From NCBI RefSeq assembly GCF_013373365.1, contig NZ_CP035925.1, positions 930,001 to 994,000 on the forward strand: 64,000 nucleotides of DNA, read 5' to 3'. The stretch is from Lentibacillus sp. CBA3610. GTDB lineage: Bacteria > Bacillota > Bacilli > Bacillales > Amphibacillaceae. Both the position numbers and the translations under genes were made by a program. The notes beneath the pieces were generated by a model, which saw nothing but the letters and a program-made list of their open reading frames with translations, did not search any database and had not been told where the DNA came from. Shown here in pieces: positions 45,718 through 55,546 of the stretch. Within the stretch, counting starts at the first letter, position 1. The number at the start of each line of letters is the position of its first letter.

Positions 45718-46359
45718 ATGAAGTGGAAAATAATAGCATGTATGTATATAGTTGGGTTATTTTTTGTGATATCTCCAAGCGGATTTGTACAGGCTGACAT
45801 GAATGTCAAAGAGTGTATTGAAAATGAAGATTGCGGTGAAGATGAAGCACCAGCCGGTACAGTTGAAGACAGTGATACGGAGGGAAGTGGCGGAACCGGT
45901 TCATTATTGATTAATTTAGTTAAGATGGCTTTTGCTTTACTGCTTGTTTTAGGTCTCATTTATATACTATTGAAGTTTATAAATAAAAGGAGCAAACGAT
46001 TTCAACAAGTAAGGGGATTGGAAAATATTGGGGGAGTTTCAGTCGGTTCTAATAAATCGGTTCAATTAGTCAGGATCGGATCGAAAGTGTTTTTGGTTGG
46101 TGTAGGTGAAAATGTCGAGCTGCTGAGAGAAATTACCGATGATGAAACGAAAGAAGAAATTTTACATAATGACAGCTCTGAAGACAATCACCCAGTGGGG
46201 GGACTGGCCTCTCTATTACAGCAAAAAGCTGCCGGAAAGTCAGAAAATAAGCATTCGAGTCATTTCAGTCAATTGTTTACAACAGAACTGGAAAAATTGA
46301 AACGGACCCGAAGTTCACTCCTCAAGCAGTCGAAACAGAAGGACGATCATTATGAATGA
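45718..46359 (+). CDS. fliO: Flagellar biosynthetic protein FliO (FliZ)
   Basis: FliO (FliZ in B. subtilis) helps assemble the FliP pore. The 213-residue protein has an N-terminal signal-like hydrophobic segment ending FVQADM, a short acidic extracytoplasmic region, a transmembrane helix (about 65-88) and a cytoplasmic FliO domain (RGLENIGGVSVGSNKSVQLV, RIGSKVFLVGVGENVELL). ATG 45718 follows AGGAACGAGTG. It overlaps fliP by eight bases. Confidence 0.9.
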   Translation: MKWKIIACMYIVGLFFVISPSGFVQADMNVKECIENEDCGEDEAPAGTVEDSDTEGSGGTGSLLINLVKMAFALLLVLGLIYILLKFINKRSKRFQQVRGLENIGGVSVGSNKSVQLVRIGSKVFLVGVGENVELLREITDDETKEEILHNDSSEDNHPVGGLASLLQQKAAGKSENKHSSHFSQLFTTELEKLKRTRSSLLKQSKQKDDHYE

Positions 46360-47017
46360 ATTTATTGATATATTTTCCGGATCTGACCCTGCAAATGTAT
46401 CGACAGCGGTACAACTTTTGCTTTTATTGACTGTTTTGTCGCTGGCACCGGGTATTTTGGTCCTGATGACGAGTTTTACACGGATTGTTATCGTTTTGTC
46501 CTTTGTCAGAACATCACTGGCAACACAGCAAATGCCGCCAAATCAGGTATTGATCGGATTAGCACTGTTTCTGACGTTTTTTATCATGGCGCCGACGTTT
46601 CAAGAAGTCAATAATCAGGCATTGCAACCGCTTTTTGCAGAAGATATAACGTTGGATGAAGCATATGACCGGGCAAGTGCACCGATTAAAGATTTTATGG
46701 CGACGCATACGAGACAGCAGGATTTGCAGTTGTTCATGGATTATTCCGGAGCGGATCAGCCGGAAACGATTGAGGATATCCCGCTGACGACACTTGTTCC
46801 GGCATTTGCAATCAGTGAGCTGAAAACCGCTTTCCAAATGGGTTTTATGATATTTGTTCCATTTTTAATTATAGATATGGTTGTAGCAAGTGTTCTAATG
46901 TCGATGGGAATGATGATGCTGCCCCCTGTCATGATTTCATTACCATTTAAAATTCTACTATTTGTACTGGTGGATGGCTGGTATTTAATCACCCAATCCC
47001 TGTTACAAGGTTTTTAA
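46352..47017 (+). CDS. fliP: Flagellar export pore protein FliP
   Basis: FliP forms the core of the type III export gate. The 221-residue protein lacks an added signal sequence and has four hydrophobic segments, with LVLMTSFTRIVIVLSFVRTSL, QMPPNQVLIGLALFLTFFIM and the C-terminal MLPPVMISLPFKILLFVLVDGW, all diagnostic. It overlaps fliO. Confidence 0.97.
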   Translation: MNEFIDIFSGSDPANVSTAVQLLLLLTVLSLAPGILVLMTSFTRIVIVLSFVRTSLATQQMPPNQVLIGLALFLTFFIMAPTFQEVNNQALQPLFAEDITLDEAYDRASAPIKDFMATHTRQQDLQLFMDYSGADQPETIEDIPLTTLVPAFAISELKTAFQMGFMIFVPFLIIDMVVASVLMSMGMMMLPPVMISLPFKILLFVLVDGWYLITQSLLQGF

Positions 47018-47032
47018 GGCAGGTGTTGTCTT

Positions 47033-47302
47033 GTGAACAGTGAATTTGTTTTATCTCTGGCTGAAAGAGGCGTTTATGTTATTTTGATTGTTGCTGGTCC
47101 ATTGCTGATTCTGGCATTGGCTGTCGGGCTATTGGTCAGTATATTTCAGGCTACGACTCAGATTCAGGAGCAGACGCTTGCTTTCATTCCAAAGATTATC
47201 GCTGTGTTTGTCGGAATTGTGTTTTTGGGTCCGTGGATGCTCTCGCAAATGGTCGAGTTTACAGTCAATTTATATCAAAATCTGAATCAGTTTACAGGGT
47301 AG
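47033..47302 (+). CDS. fliQ: Flagellar export protein FliQ
   Basis: FliQ is a small two-helix subunit of the export gate. The 89-residue product contains GPLLILALAVGLLVSIFQAT, TQIQEQTLAFIPKI and the second membrane helix. GTG 47033 follows GCAGGTGTTGTC. It lies between fliP and fliR as always. Confidence 0.96.
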   Translation: MNSEFVLSLAERGVYVILIVAGPLLILALAVGLLVSIFQATTQIQEQTLAFIPKIIAVFVGIVFLGPWMLSQMVEFTVNLYQNLNQFTG

Positions 47303-47305
47303 CAT

Positions 47306-48085
47306 ATGCTGGAACTTATTAATCTTTCAGCGATACCTGTCTTTTTACTTATTTTTGTCAGAATAGCAGCGTTCTTTGTGACACTGCCGTTGTTTTCATA
47401 TACAACCATCCCAACACCATTCAAAATCGGATTTTCATTTTTCCTGGCTCTTATCATGTACTATACCGTGGATGGTTCGGCAATCCCAATTGATTATAAT
47501 TATGTGTTATTGCTCGCCAAAGAGGCGATCGTTGGATTACTGATTGGGCTGCTTGCTTATATTATTCTCTCAGCAGTCCAGATTGCCGGCGGTTTTATTG
47601 ATTTTCAGATGGGTTTTGCGATTGCCAATGTTATTGACCCGCAGACTGGTGCCCAAAGCCCGTTAATCGGTCAATATTTTTATATTTTTGCCCTTCTGTT
47701 TCTATTATCGGTCAACGGTCATCATTTATTAATAGAAGGCATTTTTTACAGTTACCAGTTTATACCGGTGGAAGCCTTTATGCCCTTTCAGGATGGCAAT
47801 ATTGCTGAATTTATTATTCAAACATTTAATCAAATGTTTCTAATCGCTTTCCAAATGGCTATTCCGATTGTTGGCTGCCTATTTCTTGTGGATGTGGCAC
47901 TTGGGATTATAGCCAGGACTGTACCTCAGTTGAACGTGTTTGTGGTGGGGCTGCCGTTGAAGATTTTTGTGAGTTTTGTTGCAATTTTGGTGTTCCTGGC
48001 CTTATATATCGTGCTGGTCGAAAATCTATTTGAAGCGATGTTCGCAGCCATAAGAGATTTGATGCAATTATTCGGAGGTGCTTGA
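47306..48085 (+). CDS. fliR: Flagellar export protein FliR
   Basis: FliR is the third pore protein of the export gate. The 259-residue product has six or so hydrophobic segments, with FVRIAAFFVTLPLFSYTTIP, KEAIVGLLIGLLAYIILSAVQ and QMGFAIANVIDPQTGAQSPL, the FliR signature. The end (IVLVENLFEAMFAAIRDL) is typical. flhB starts on the next base. Confidence 0.96.
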   Translation: MLELINLSAIPVFLLIFVRIAAFFVTLPLFSYTTIPTPFKIGFSFFLALIMYYTVDGSAIPIDYNYVLLLAKEAIVGLLIGLLAYIILSAVQIAGGFIDFQMGFAIANVIDPQTGAQSPLIGQYFYIFALLFLLSVNGHHLLIEGIFYSYQFIPVEAFMPFQDGNIAEFIIQTFNQMFLIAFQMAIPIVGCLFLVDVALGIIARTVPQLNVFVVGLPLKIFVSFVAILVFLALYIVLVENLFEAMFAAIRDLMQLFGGA

Positions 48086-49171
48086 ATGCGGTTAAAACTG
48101 GATTTGCAATTTTTTGCCGATGCGGAAGAAAAAACCGAAAAAGCGACTCCGAAAAAACGCGAGGATGAGCGGAACAAAGGGAAGGTCGCTAAAAGTCAGG
48201 ATGTCAATACAGCATTTCTATTGTTTTTTTGTTTTATGATTTTATTTGTATTTGGAAGTTTTATGTTAAACCACATGATGGCACTGTACCAGCATACATT
48301 CACGGAATATATTCATTGGGATCTATCCATCAATTCAGTCAATCAGGTGATGATGGAAGCTTTTATTGAAATGGCCACAATACTCGCTCCTGTTATGACT
48401 GTGGCCATTATTGCGGGACTGGCGGCTAATTTCACCCAAATCGGTTTCCTGTTTACAACAGAGCCGCTGAAATTTGATTTGAAAAAGATTGATCCCATTC
48501 AAGGGACAAAAAAAGTTTTTTCCACCAGGGCACTGGTTGAGCTTTTAAAGTCGTTATTAAAAATTGTATTTATCGGCGCTATCACATTTTTTGTCATCTG
48601 GATTTTTAAAGATGATATGATGATGCTTGCCTTTAAAACACCTGAAAATGCCATTGGTTTTTTTGGTGAAGTCACTATCATTATGGGGGTTGCAGCGGCA
48701 ATTGCATTATTATTCCTCTCTGTTTTGGACTATGTTTATCAACGGTATGACTTTGAAAAAAACATAAAAATGTCCAAAAAGGATGTTAAAGATGAACATA
48801 AAAATATGGAAGGCGATCCCCTGATCAAATCGAAGCGAAAAGAAAGACAGCGTGAAATAGCAACCAGACGAATGATGAGTGAAGTGCCTTCAGCTGATGT
48901 TGTCATTACAAATCCGACACATTATGCGATTGCTGTCAAGTATGATGAAACAAGCGCGGCAGCCCCATTTATCGTTGCAAAAGGGGCTCATCAAATAGCT
49001 TTAAAAATAAAGGATGTCGCTAAAGCAAACCATGTCGTTACGGTCGAAAACAGACCACTGGCAAAAGAATTATATGACACGATCGAAATCGGTGATGAGA
49101 TACCGGAAGCGTTTTATAAAGCCGTTGCAGAAATATTGGCATACGTATACAGGCTGGAGAAAAAAGTATAA
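48086..49171 (+). CDS. flhB: Flagellar export switch protein FlhB
   Basis: FlhB sets export specificity and switches from hook to filament substrates by self-cleavage. The 361-residue protein starts MRLKLDLQFFADAEEKTEKA, has four transmembrane helices, and contains the autocleavage site NPTH in VVITNPTHYAIAVKYDE (about residue 273). Its C-terminal domain AYVYRLEKKV resembles YlqH at 21.5 kb. It has AGGTGCTTGA just before ATG 48086. Confidence 0.97.
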   Translation: MRLKLDLQFFADAEEKTEKATPKKREDERNKGKVAKSQDVNTAFLLFFCFMILFVFGSFMLNHMMALYQHTFTEYIHWDLSINSVNQVMMEAFIEMATILAPVMTVAIIAGLAANFTQIGFLFTTEPLKFDLKKIDPIQGTKKVFSTRALVELLKSLLKIVFIGAITFFVIWIFKDDMMMLAFKTPENAIGFFGEVTIIMGVAAAIALLFLSVLDYVYQRYDFEKNIKMSKKDVKDEHKNMEGDPLIKSKRKERQREIATRRMMSEVPSADVVITNPTHYAIAVKYDETSAAAPFIVAKGAHQIALKIKDVAKANHVVTVENRPLAKELYDTIEIGDEIPEAFYKAVAEILAYVYRLEKKV

Positions 49172-49235
49172 TTTTTTTCTTTAAATGTTGTTGATTTTAA
49201 TCCGAAGTTTAATGGAATAAGGGGGGTCACCTTTC

Positions 49236-51269
49236 ATGAGAGCACGTGATTTATCTGTATTATTAGGCGTCATTTTAATCATTATTATGCTTGTTGTGCC
49301 ATTGCCGGGATGGCTGTTAAGTGTTCTTATATTATGTAATATTTCTTTGGCGCTTGTCGTCATACTGGTATCCATGAACACTCAGGAAGCATTGCAATTT
49401 TCCATATTTCCTTCATTATTATTGCTGCTGACTTTATTCCGGCTTGGCTTGAATGTGTCCACAACGCGGTCCATTTTATCAGAAGCTGATGCCGGCGGTG
49501 TTATTGATACATTTGGCTCGTTTGTCATTGGTGATAACCCGCTGGTTGGTTTTGTTGTATTTGTTATTTTGGTTATCATTCAATTTCTCGTGATTACAAA
49601 AGGGGCTGAGCGGGTGTCAGAGGTCGCGGCGCGTTTTACCCTTGATGCGATGCCTGGTAAACAGATGAGTATCGATGCTGATTTAAATGCCGGTTTAATT
49701 TCGGAGCAGCAGGCGAAAGAACGCCGTGAAAAAGTGGAGAATGAAGCCGATTTTCATGGAGCGATGGATGGAGCCAGTAAGTTTGTTAAAGGTGATGCAA
49801 TAGCAGGTATTGTGATTGTTTTAATTAATATTATATTTGGTTTTATCATTGGCATGGTTCAGATGGGATTCACTTTTACCGAGGCAGTCAATACATATAT
49901 GCGTCTGACAGTCGGTGATGGTCTTGTGAGTCAAATACCTGCTTTATTGATCGCCACAGCTACAGGCATCGTTGTTACAAAAACAACGACATCAGGTAAT
50001 TTGGGCAGCGATGTATCCGAACAGCTGCTGCAATATCCTAAACTGCTGTTTATTGCAGCAGGGACCATCTTTCTGCTGGGATTAACACCCATTAATTTTA
50101 TTTTAACGACGTTGCTTGCCGGTTTTTTAGCTATAGGGGGGTACATACTTCTACGGCAGACGAATGAACCGGAAGAACCCGATGCAGCGGAAGAGGAGCA
50201 GGCAGAAGCATCTTCCATGAATGCACCTGAGAATGTTATCAATTTATTGAACATGGATCCAATCGAATTTGAATTCGGTTATGCACTTATTCCCTTGGCA
50301 GATGCAGACCAGGGTGGTGATTTGCTCAATCGGGTTGTCATGATTCGCCGGCAGCTGGCGATTGAACTCGGTATTGTTGTCCCTGTTGTCAGGATCCGTG
50401 ACAACATTCAGCTTGAGGCGAATGCATATCGACTGAAAATAAACGGGAATGAAGTGGCATCCGGAGAGCTATTGCTGGATCATTATCTGGCGATGACGCC
50501 TGAATTGGAAGACGATGAAATCGATGGTATTGACACGAAGGAACCAGCATTCGGACTGCCTGCCAAATGGATTAGTGAAGACAATAAAGATGAAGCAGAA
50601 CTTTCCGGTTATACTGTTGTTGACCCGCCATCTGTCGCGAGCACACATATTACTGAAGTCATCAAACGACACGCACATGCCCTGTTAGGACGCCAGGAGA
50701 CAAAACAATTAATCGATCATTTAAAAGAAAGTTATCCAATTTTGGCCGAAGAAGTCACGCCTGAGCCATTGTCCGTCGGTGATGTGCAGAAAGTGCTTGC
50801 AAAACTGCTTCGGGAAAATATTTCGGTCCGTAATTTGCCGATCATTTTTGAGACACTGGCGGACTTTGGAAAAATGACAAATGATACCGATTTGCTGGCT
50901 GAATATGTCAGACAGGCATTGGCACCGCAAATCACCAAACAATATGCCGGTGATGATATGGCACTTAAAGTGATAACTGTCTCAGGAAAGGTCGAGAAAA
51001 TGATTGCAGAAAACATCCAACAGACCGAATACGGGAATTATTTGGCTTTAGATCCTGAATCACAGGAACAAGTCATCAAGACGATACATGAAGAAGCTGA
51101 GAAGGCAGCGTTACAGGAGGAAACTGCCGTTGTATTATGTTCACCGGCTATCAGAATGTATTTGAAACAGCTCCTGGAACGTTTTCTGCCGCAAGTGGCT
51201 GTGTTATCGTATAACGATTTGGAACCGGGTGTTAACGTACAAAGTATCGGGGTGGTGAATGTAGCATGA
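49236..51269 (+). CDS. flhA: Flagellar export gate protein FlhA
   Basis: FlhA is the largest export gate component, a nonamer whose cytoplasmic ring docks chaperone-substrate complexes. The 677-residue protein has seven or eight N-terminal transmembrane segments (residues 10-300), with LFRLGLNVSTTRSILSEADA, RFTLDAMPGKQMSIDADLNA (FHIPEP region) and a cytoplasmic domain with PVVRIRDNIQLEANAYRLKI. GGGGGGTCACC precedes ATG 49236. It ends four bases after the flhF start. Confidence 0.97.
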   Translation: MRARDLSVLLGVILIIIMLVVPLPGWLLSVLILCNISLALVVILVSMNTQEALQFSIFPSLLLLLTLFRLGLNVSTTRSILSEADAGGVIDTFGSFVIGDNPLVGFVVFVILVIIQFLVITKGAERVSEVAARFTLDAMPGKQMSIDADLNAGLISEQQAKERREKVENEADFHGAMDGASKFVKGDAIAGIVIVLINIIFGFIIGMVQMGFTFTEAVNTYMRLTVGDGLVSQIPALLIATATGIVVTKTTTSGNLGSDVSEQLLQYPKLLFIAAGTIFLLGLTPINFILTTLLAGFLAIGGYILLRQTNEPEEPDAAEEEQAEASSMNAPENVINLLNMDPIEFEFGYALIPLADADQGGDLLNRVVMIRRQLAIELGIVVPVVRIRDNIQLEANAYRLKINGNEVASGELLLDHYLAMTPELEDDEIDGIDTKEPAFGLPAKWISEDNKDEAELSGYTVVDPPSVASTHITEVIKRHAHALLGRQETKQLIDHLKESYPILAEEVTPEPLSVGDVQKVLAKLLRENISVRNLPIIFETLADFGKMTNDTDLLAEYVRQALAPQITKQYAGDDMALKVITVSGKVEKMIAENIQQTEYGNYLALDPESQEQVIKTIHEEAEKAALQEETAVVLCSPAIRMYLKQLLERFLPQVAVLSYNDLEPGVNVQSIGVVNVA

Positions 51270-52349
51270 GGGTCAAAAAGTTTGTAGCACCAACAATGCC
51301 GGAAGCTATGAACCATATTCGCAAAGAACTGGGTCCGGAAGCTGTCATTTTAAATTCAAAAGAAGTTTTCAAAGGCGGCATTCTGGGTCTGTTTAAAAAA
51401 CGGAATATTGAGGTTGTTGCTGCCCTGGATCCGCAGCCTAAGCCGCAAAAACAGGAAAAAACGGACGTGCGGCAGTCCGCCGCTTCTGAAACCCGAACAA
51501 GTCATAATCCTGTTATTATAAATGAAGAATCAAACAGCTGCGGAAGATGGTGAAGCACAAGGCTGCCAATAATACGGACTATCCCAGCTGATTATCAAGT
51601 CCATCTATCATTATTTGCTCATGCAAGAGATAAATGAAGATTTGGCAAAAGATCTAGTGGATGAAGTCATCCAAAAGCACCAAAATACAGGTCACTGTCT
51701 AACTGATCACGATGCGATTTTGCAGGATGTGAAAGCCGAAATAGAAAATAGATTAAAGGCATTAACCTCTAAGGGATTATCTGCTGATAAAAAACTTATT
51801 CAGTTTGTCGGCCCAACAGGTGCAGGGAAAACAACAACGATCGCCAAGTTGCAGCATCCAGTGTGGATGATGACCATAAGCGGGATTGCACTCATTACCG
51901 CTGACACTTATCGGATTGAGCAATCGAACAGCTAAAACTATGCCTAGATATTCTCAATTATCGCTTTGGAAGTTGTTTACAATCGATGATACAAGCTGCT
52001 ATCAAAATTTGCGTCTTTTAATGATTCAATTCTTGTTGATACAGCCGGGAGAAATTTCGTGACGAAAATTATGTACGGATCTTGAAAAAACATTTCAATT
52101 TACGGAGGACGAGAAACGTGTCTGGTCCTTTCCTGACAGCAAAAGCAAAAGATAATTAACGGAAATATATATCATTTCAGCATTGCCGATAGAAACGTCA
52201 TTTTCACAAAAATAGATGAGACACGGCAATACGGAAGTATATTGAATATCACATTAAAGAACAAATTGGGTATTGCTTTTCTGACAAATGGCCAGGATGT
52301 TCCGGATGATATTCTGAAACCATCAGCGCAAATGATCAGAGTGAAATGA
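51266..52349 (+). pseudogene. flhF: Flagellar SRP-like GTPase FlhF, multiply frameshifted
   Basis: FlhF is the SRP-family GTPase that places polar or lateral flagella and interacts with FlhG. The start is intact (MRVKKFVAPTMPEAMNHIRK, EAVILNSKEV). The frame breaks after about base 51530, resumes at LLMQEINEDLAKDLVDEV, reaches Walker A FVGPTGAGKTTTIAKL (about 51800) and TADTYRI, and breaks again. Further pieces of the G domain (DTAGRNF near 52035, TKIDETRQYGSIL near 52210, [14 protein letters not shown] near 52290) are seen only across frame changes. At least six indels are required. Adjacent flhA is clean, so local sequence error is suspected. Confidence 0.85.
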
Positions 52350-53288
52350 TAGCAGGTGAACCAAATGGTGGCAATGATCAGGCAGCAAATTGGCGGCAAA
52401 ACTCGAAACCATGCCCGGACCTGCACGAAGCCAAAACAATTGCGATTGCGAGCGGTAAAGGCGGAGTGGGCAAGTCGAATGTGGCATTAAATTTTTCGCT
52501 GGAACTATTGAATCATGGGAATAAAGTGCTTTTGTTTGATCTTGATATCGGGATGGGGAATCTTGATATTTTACTGGGCTGAAACAGAGGCAACGCTTGC
52601 AGATATGTTCACAGAGTCTTTTATCCGTGGCATGATGTTATTGCAGCAGGCCCCGTGGTTTGGCTTACACGCAGCGGCTGGTCGGCACTTAACGATTTCC
52701 AGGGCATTGGATCAACACAAGAAGGATTACTTTTTCCAGCAATATGAAGAACTGATTCATTTAAATGATTATATTATTTTTGATATGGGGGCTGGCGCAG
52801 CACAAGACATGCTTTCATTTGTATTTGCAGCTAATGAATGTATTGTAGTGACAACACCTGAACCAACATCCATTACAGATGCATATGGACTAATCAAACA
52901 TATTGTGAACAACAGGCCGGATATGCCAATTTCCGTCATTATGAATCGTTCAGCCTCAACTAAACAAGGTCACCAAGCCTTAGAGAGGTTTCGTCAGGTG
53001 ATTAGGCAATTTCTGAATATCGAGATCCGAAAAATGGGGGCCCTTCCTGAAGACAAAACGGTTTCAGCTGCTGTCATTGCGGCAAGCGCCATATGTACTA
53101 TTAAAATGAAAAAGCTGCCATTTTCAAAAGCCATGAAGAAATGGTCCATTGTTTATCTTGAAGACAAACGACAGACAAGGGCTATCAAACATCGTTTCCT
53201 TTGTCCAAAAATTAAAGAAGCTCATGCTGGAGCGATATCTATGGAATCAAACGAAAACCATTTTTGTTATTTTAGAAAGTTAACATGA
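52346..53288 (+). pseudogene. flhG: MinD-like ATPase FlhG (YlxH), frameshifted
   Basis: FlhG is a MinD/ParA-type ATPase that controls flagellar number together with FlhF. The deviant Walker [16 protein letters not shown] (about 52455) and [17 protein letters not shown] are in one frame. From about 52570 the protein continues in another frame: DYIIFDMGAGAAQD, TTPEPTSITDAYGLIKHI, SVIMNRSAS. Segments near 52620-52720 need further shifts (WHDVIAAGP in a third frame). The exact start is unclear because flhF and flhG overlap in the broken zone. Other flhG genes in the family are followed by cheB; here sigD follows. Confidence 0.82.
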
Positions 53289-53303
53289 GGGTGGGCTGAA
53301 ATT

Positions 53304-54075
53304 ATGAGCACTAATGAATCTCCTCGAGTACAGTCATTGTGGAAGCAGTGGCTGGAAAATAACGATCAATCAGCTGCTAATGAATTGATTGATCATTATA
53401 TGTACCTTGTCAGTTTCCATGTCGAAAGGATTTCAAGTAATCTTCCTGGTAATGTCAGTAAAGATGATTTAAAAAGCTTTGGCATGATGGGGCTGTTTGA
53501 TGCGTTAACAAAATTTCAGCATGATCGTGAATTGAAGTTTGATACATATGCATCCTTTCGTATCCGCGGTGCAATTATTGATGGATTGCGAAAGGAAGAT
53601 TGGCTGCCGAGATCCATCAGAGAAAAAACAAAAAAAGTGGAAGTGACTTCACAGGAATTGGAACAATTGTATCAGCGGGAACCAACCTCCGATGAAATTG
53701 CCGAAAAACTGCAAATAACAGCAAAGAAGTAGAGAAATCACACGGGATCAACTAATCGCCATATATTATCCATTGAGGAAAAGCCGAATAAAGACAGCAA
53801 GCATCGTGAGGGTATCGGCTACACCATACCGGATTTCACAGTCGTACAACCTGATGATCACATGCTGCAATCAGAATTAAAAGAGGAATTGATTGAAAGC
53901 ATGCAATCACTTAATCAAAATGAACAAATGGTAGTCAGTCTGTTTTTACATCAGGGGAGCTGGACATTGAGAGATTGGCCGGTGCTGGAATTGACAACAT
54001 CAAGGATATCACAATACATCGTAAAGCGATTTTAAATTGCGGAAATCACTGCAGAAAATACAAGCCAATTCATAA
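53304..54075 (+). pseudogene. sigD: RNA polymerase sigma factor SigD, frameshifted
   Basis: SigD directs transcription of late flagellar, motility and autolysin genes. The first 142 residues are intact and include regions 2 (LVSFHVERISSNLPGNVSKD, FDTYASFRIRGAIIDGLR) and 3 (DEIAEKLQITAK). After base 53728 the frame is lost. The remainder is recognisable across several frames: LSIEEKP, IGYTIPD, MQSLNQNEQMVVSLF, a damaged region 4 HTH (LELTTSRISQ), and the end RKSLQKIQANS with TAA 54073-54075. At least four indels are needed. The ribosome site GAGGGTGGG is good. Confidence 0.85.
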
Positions 54076-54135
54076 ACTTTTAAATGAAGCCTCTTTTTTG
54101 GCACCAAAATTGATTTTAATGGATAGAGGGATTTT

Positions 54136-54566
54136 ATGACATCGATGCTATTATTTTTAAGTTTATTATTGCACATCATTACATTAACGGTCATTTTTCA
54201 ATTGTTTAAACAGGTGCAGTTGCTGAAGCAAAACAACTCAGGAGAAATGGCTGATTTAATGGAAACCTATTTGGAAGATATAAAAGAAGAAAACCGTCTG
54301 CTGGAAAATGCTTTGTTTCACAGAAGTGCATCATTTGAATCATCTGCACGAGAAAGAACAGACAATTCGTCTGAAACAGCCATAAAAAATGAAGATGACT
54401 ATATACCGAAAACACATGTAACGGATAAAAATGAATTATCGCTTGAAGCACAAATTTTACAGCTGCATGATAAAGGGATGACAGTGATGCATTTGCTCGT
54501 CAATTACTGTGGCAAAACGAAGCGGAACTGATTATAAATAAACAAGAAGCTGATAATAATGCTTGA
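54136..54566 (+). CDS. swrB: SwrB-like motility protein, frame disturbed at the C-terminus
   Basis: SwrB (YlxL) promotes swarming and activates the flagellar export apparatus in B. subtilis. The product has an N-terminal transmembrane helix (LLFLSLLLHIITLTVIFQLF), a coiled coil (about 25-60) and a Ser/Glu-rich linker. A C-terminal SLEAQILQLHDKGM motif leads in other SwrB proteins to an HTH-like GKTEAELII. Uncorrected, the frame ends at 54531. The expected ending (AELIINKQEADNNA, TGA 54564-54566) is in a shifted frame after 54490, so one or two small indels are likely. Position between sigD and rpsB supports the name. Confidence 0.78.
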
Positions 54567-54760
54567 TTGGTCATGATGTTGTGATATATTTATTTTTGGT
54601 GTAAACTGTGGTTTGCAGGCAGAATGTAACATAAACACACGCTCCAGTGATTGTATATTGGTGCCATGGTAAAAGGGTTTCAAAAGGCTGGAACTTATCG
54701 TCATGGTCTTATGCAAAGATGACTGAAGCGGAGGAAAACCAATAGGAGGAATTTTTTTTT
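54567..54760 (+). other. swrB-rpsB intergenic leader
   Basis: This gap of about 194 bases precedes rpsB and ends with a strong ribosome site (AATAGGAGGAA). It probably contains the rpsB promoter and an S2 leader, but I could not identify clear -35 and -10 boxes. Sequence errors next to it make structure reading unsafe. Confidence 0.4.
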
Positions 54761-55453
54761 ATGTCAGTTATTTCAATGAAACAATTGCTGGAAGCTGGGT
54801 GTGCATTTCGGGACATCAGACCCGCCGTTGGAATCCGAAGATGAAGAATATATATCTTCATTGTCTGCAAATGGCGGTTCACTTCTTTTCGTAGGTACGA
54901 AAAAACAGGCTCAGGATTCTGTCCGTGATGAAGCAACCCGTTTTCTGGTATGTTTTTACGTTAACCAGCGCTGGTTAGGCGGAAACGTTAACAACTTCTC
55001 AAGACCAATCCCGGTAAACATATTCAATGATAATTTGAAGCGCATGGAAGAAGGATGGCACGTTGGATGTGCTGCCGAAAAAAAGAAGTGGTCGGTCTGT
55101 TGAAAGAAAAAGACCGTCTTGTTAAATTCCTTGGTGGAATAAAAGAAATGAATAAACTGCCTGATGCTATGTTTGTTATTGACCCGCGCAAGGAACGCAT
55201 CGCAATCGCTGAAGCACATAAATTGAACATCCCGATTATTGCAATGGTTGATACAAACTGCGATCCGGATGAAATTGATTATGTTATTCCAGCCAATGAT
55301 GATGCCATCCGTGCTGTTAAATTGCTAACATCAAAAATGGCAGATGCTATTCTTGAAGTGAAACAGGGCGAAGAAACAGAAGAAGTGCAGGCTGAAGCAG
55401 AGCAACCTGAAGAAGAACCGGTTGCTGCTGAATCTGAAACAAATAACGAGTAG
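54761..55453 (+). pseudogene. rpsB: 30S ribosomal protein S2, frameshifted and internally deleted
   Basis: S2 is an essential small-subunit protein. The start is clear ([13 protein letters not shown]), then an extra G breaks the frame; RRWNPKMK and YIF follow in another frame. The text jumps from YIF to [20 protein letters not shown], omitting about 28 conserved residues ([20 protein letters not shown] in other species). Further shifts occur at the [13 protein letters not shown] and MEEDGTF regions. From about 55085 ([20 protein letters not shown]) to the TAG the sequence is clean, with an acidic tail. An essential gene cannot be this damaged, so this is almost certainly a sequencing or assembly artefact. 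Confidence 0.93.
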
Positions 55454-55467
55454 TATTTTAAAAGGAC

Positions 55468-55507
55468 AGGTGATAAGAGGGACAAGAGCCTTTTATCACC
55501 TTTTTTT
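55468..55507 (+). terminator. Terminator between rpsB and tsf
   Basis: AGGTGATAA (55468-55476) pairs with TTATCACCT (55493-55501), followed by TTTTTT. It probably attenuates read-through from rpsB to tsf. Confidence 0.85.
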
Positions 55508-55546
55508 CAAGATGAAAATGATTTGATAACTTAAGGAGGATTCACA

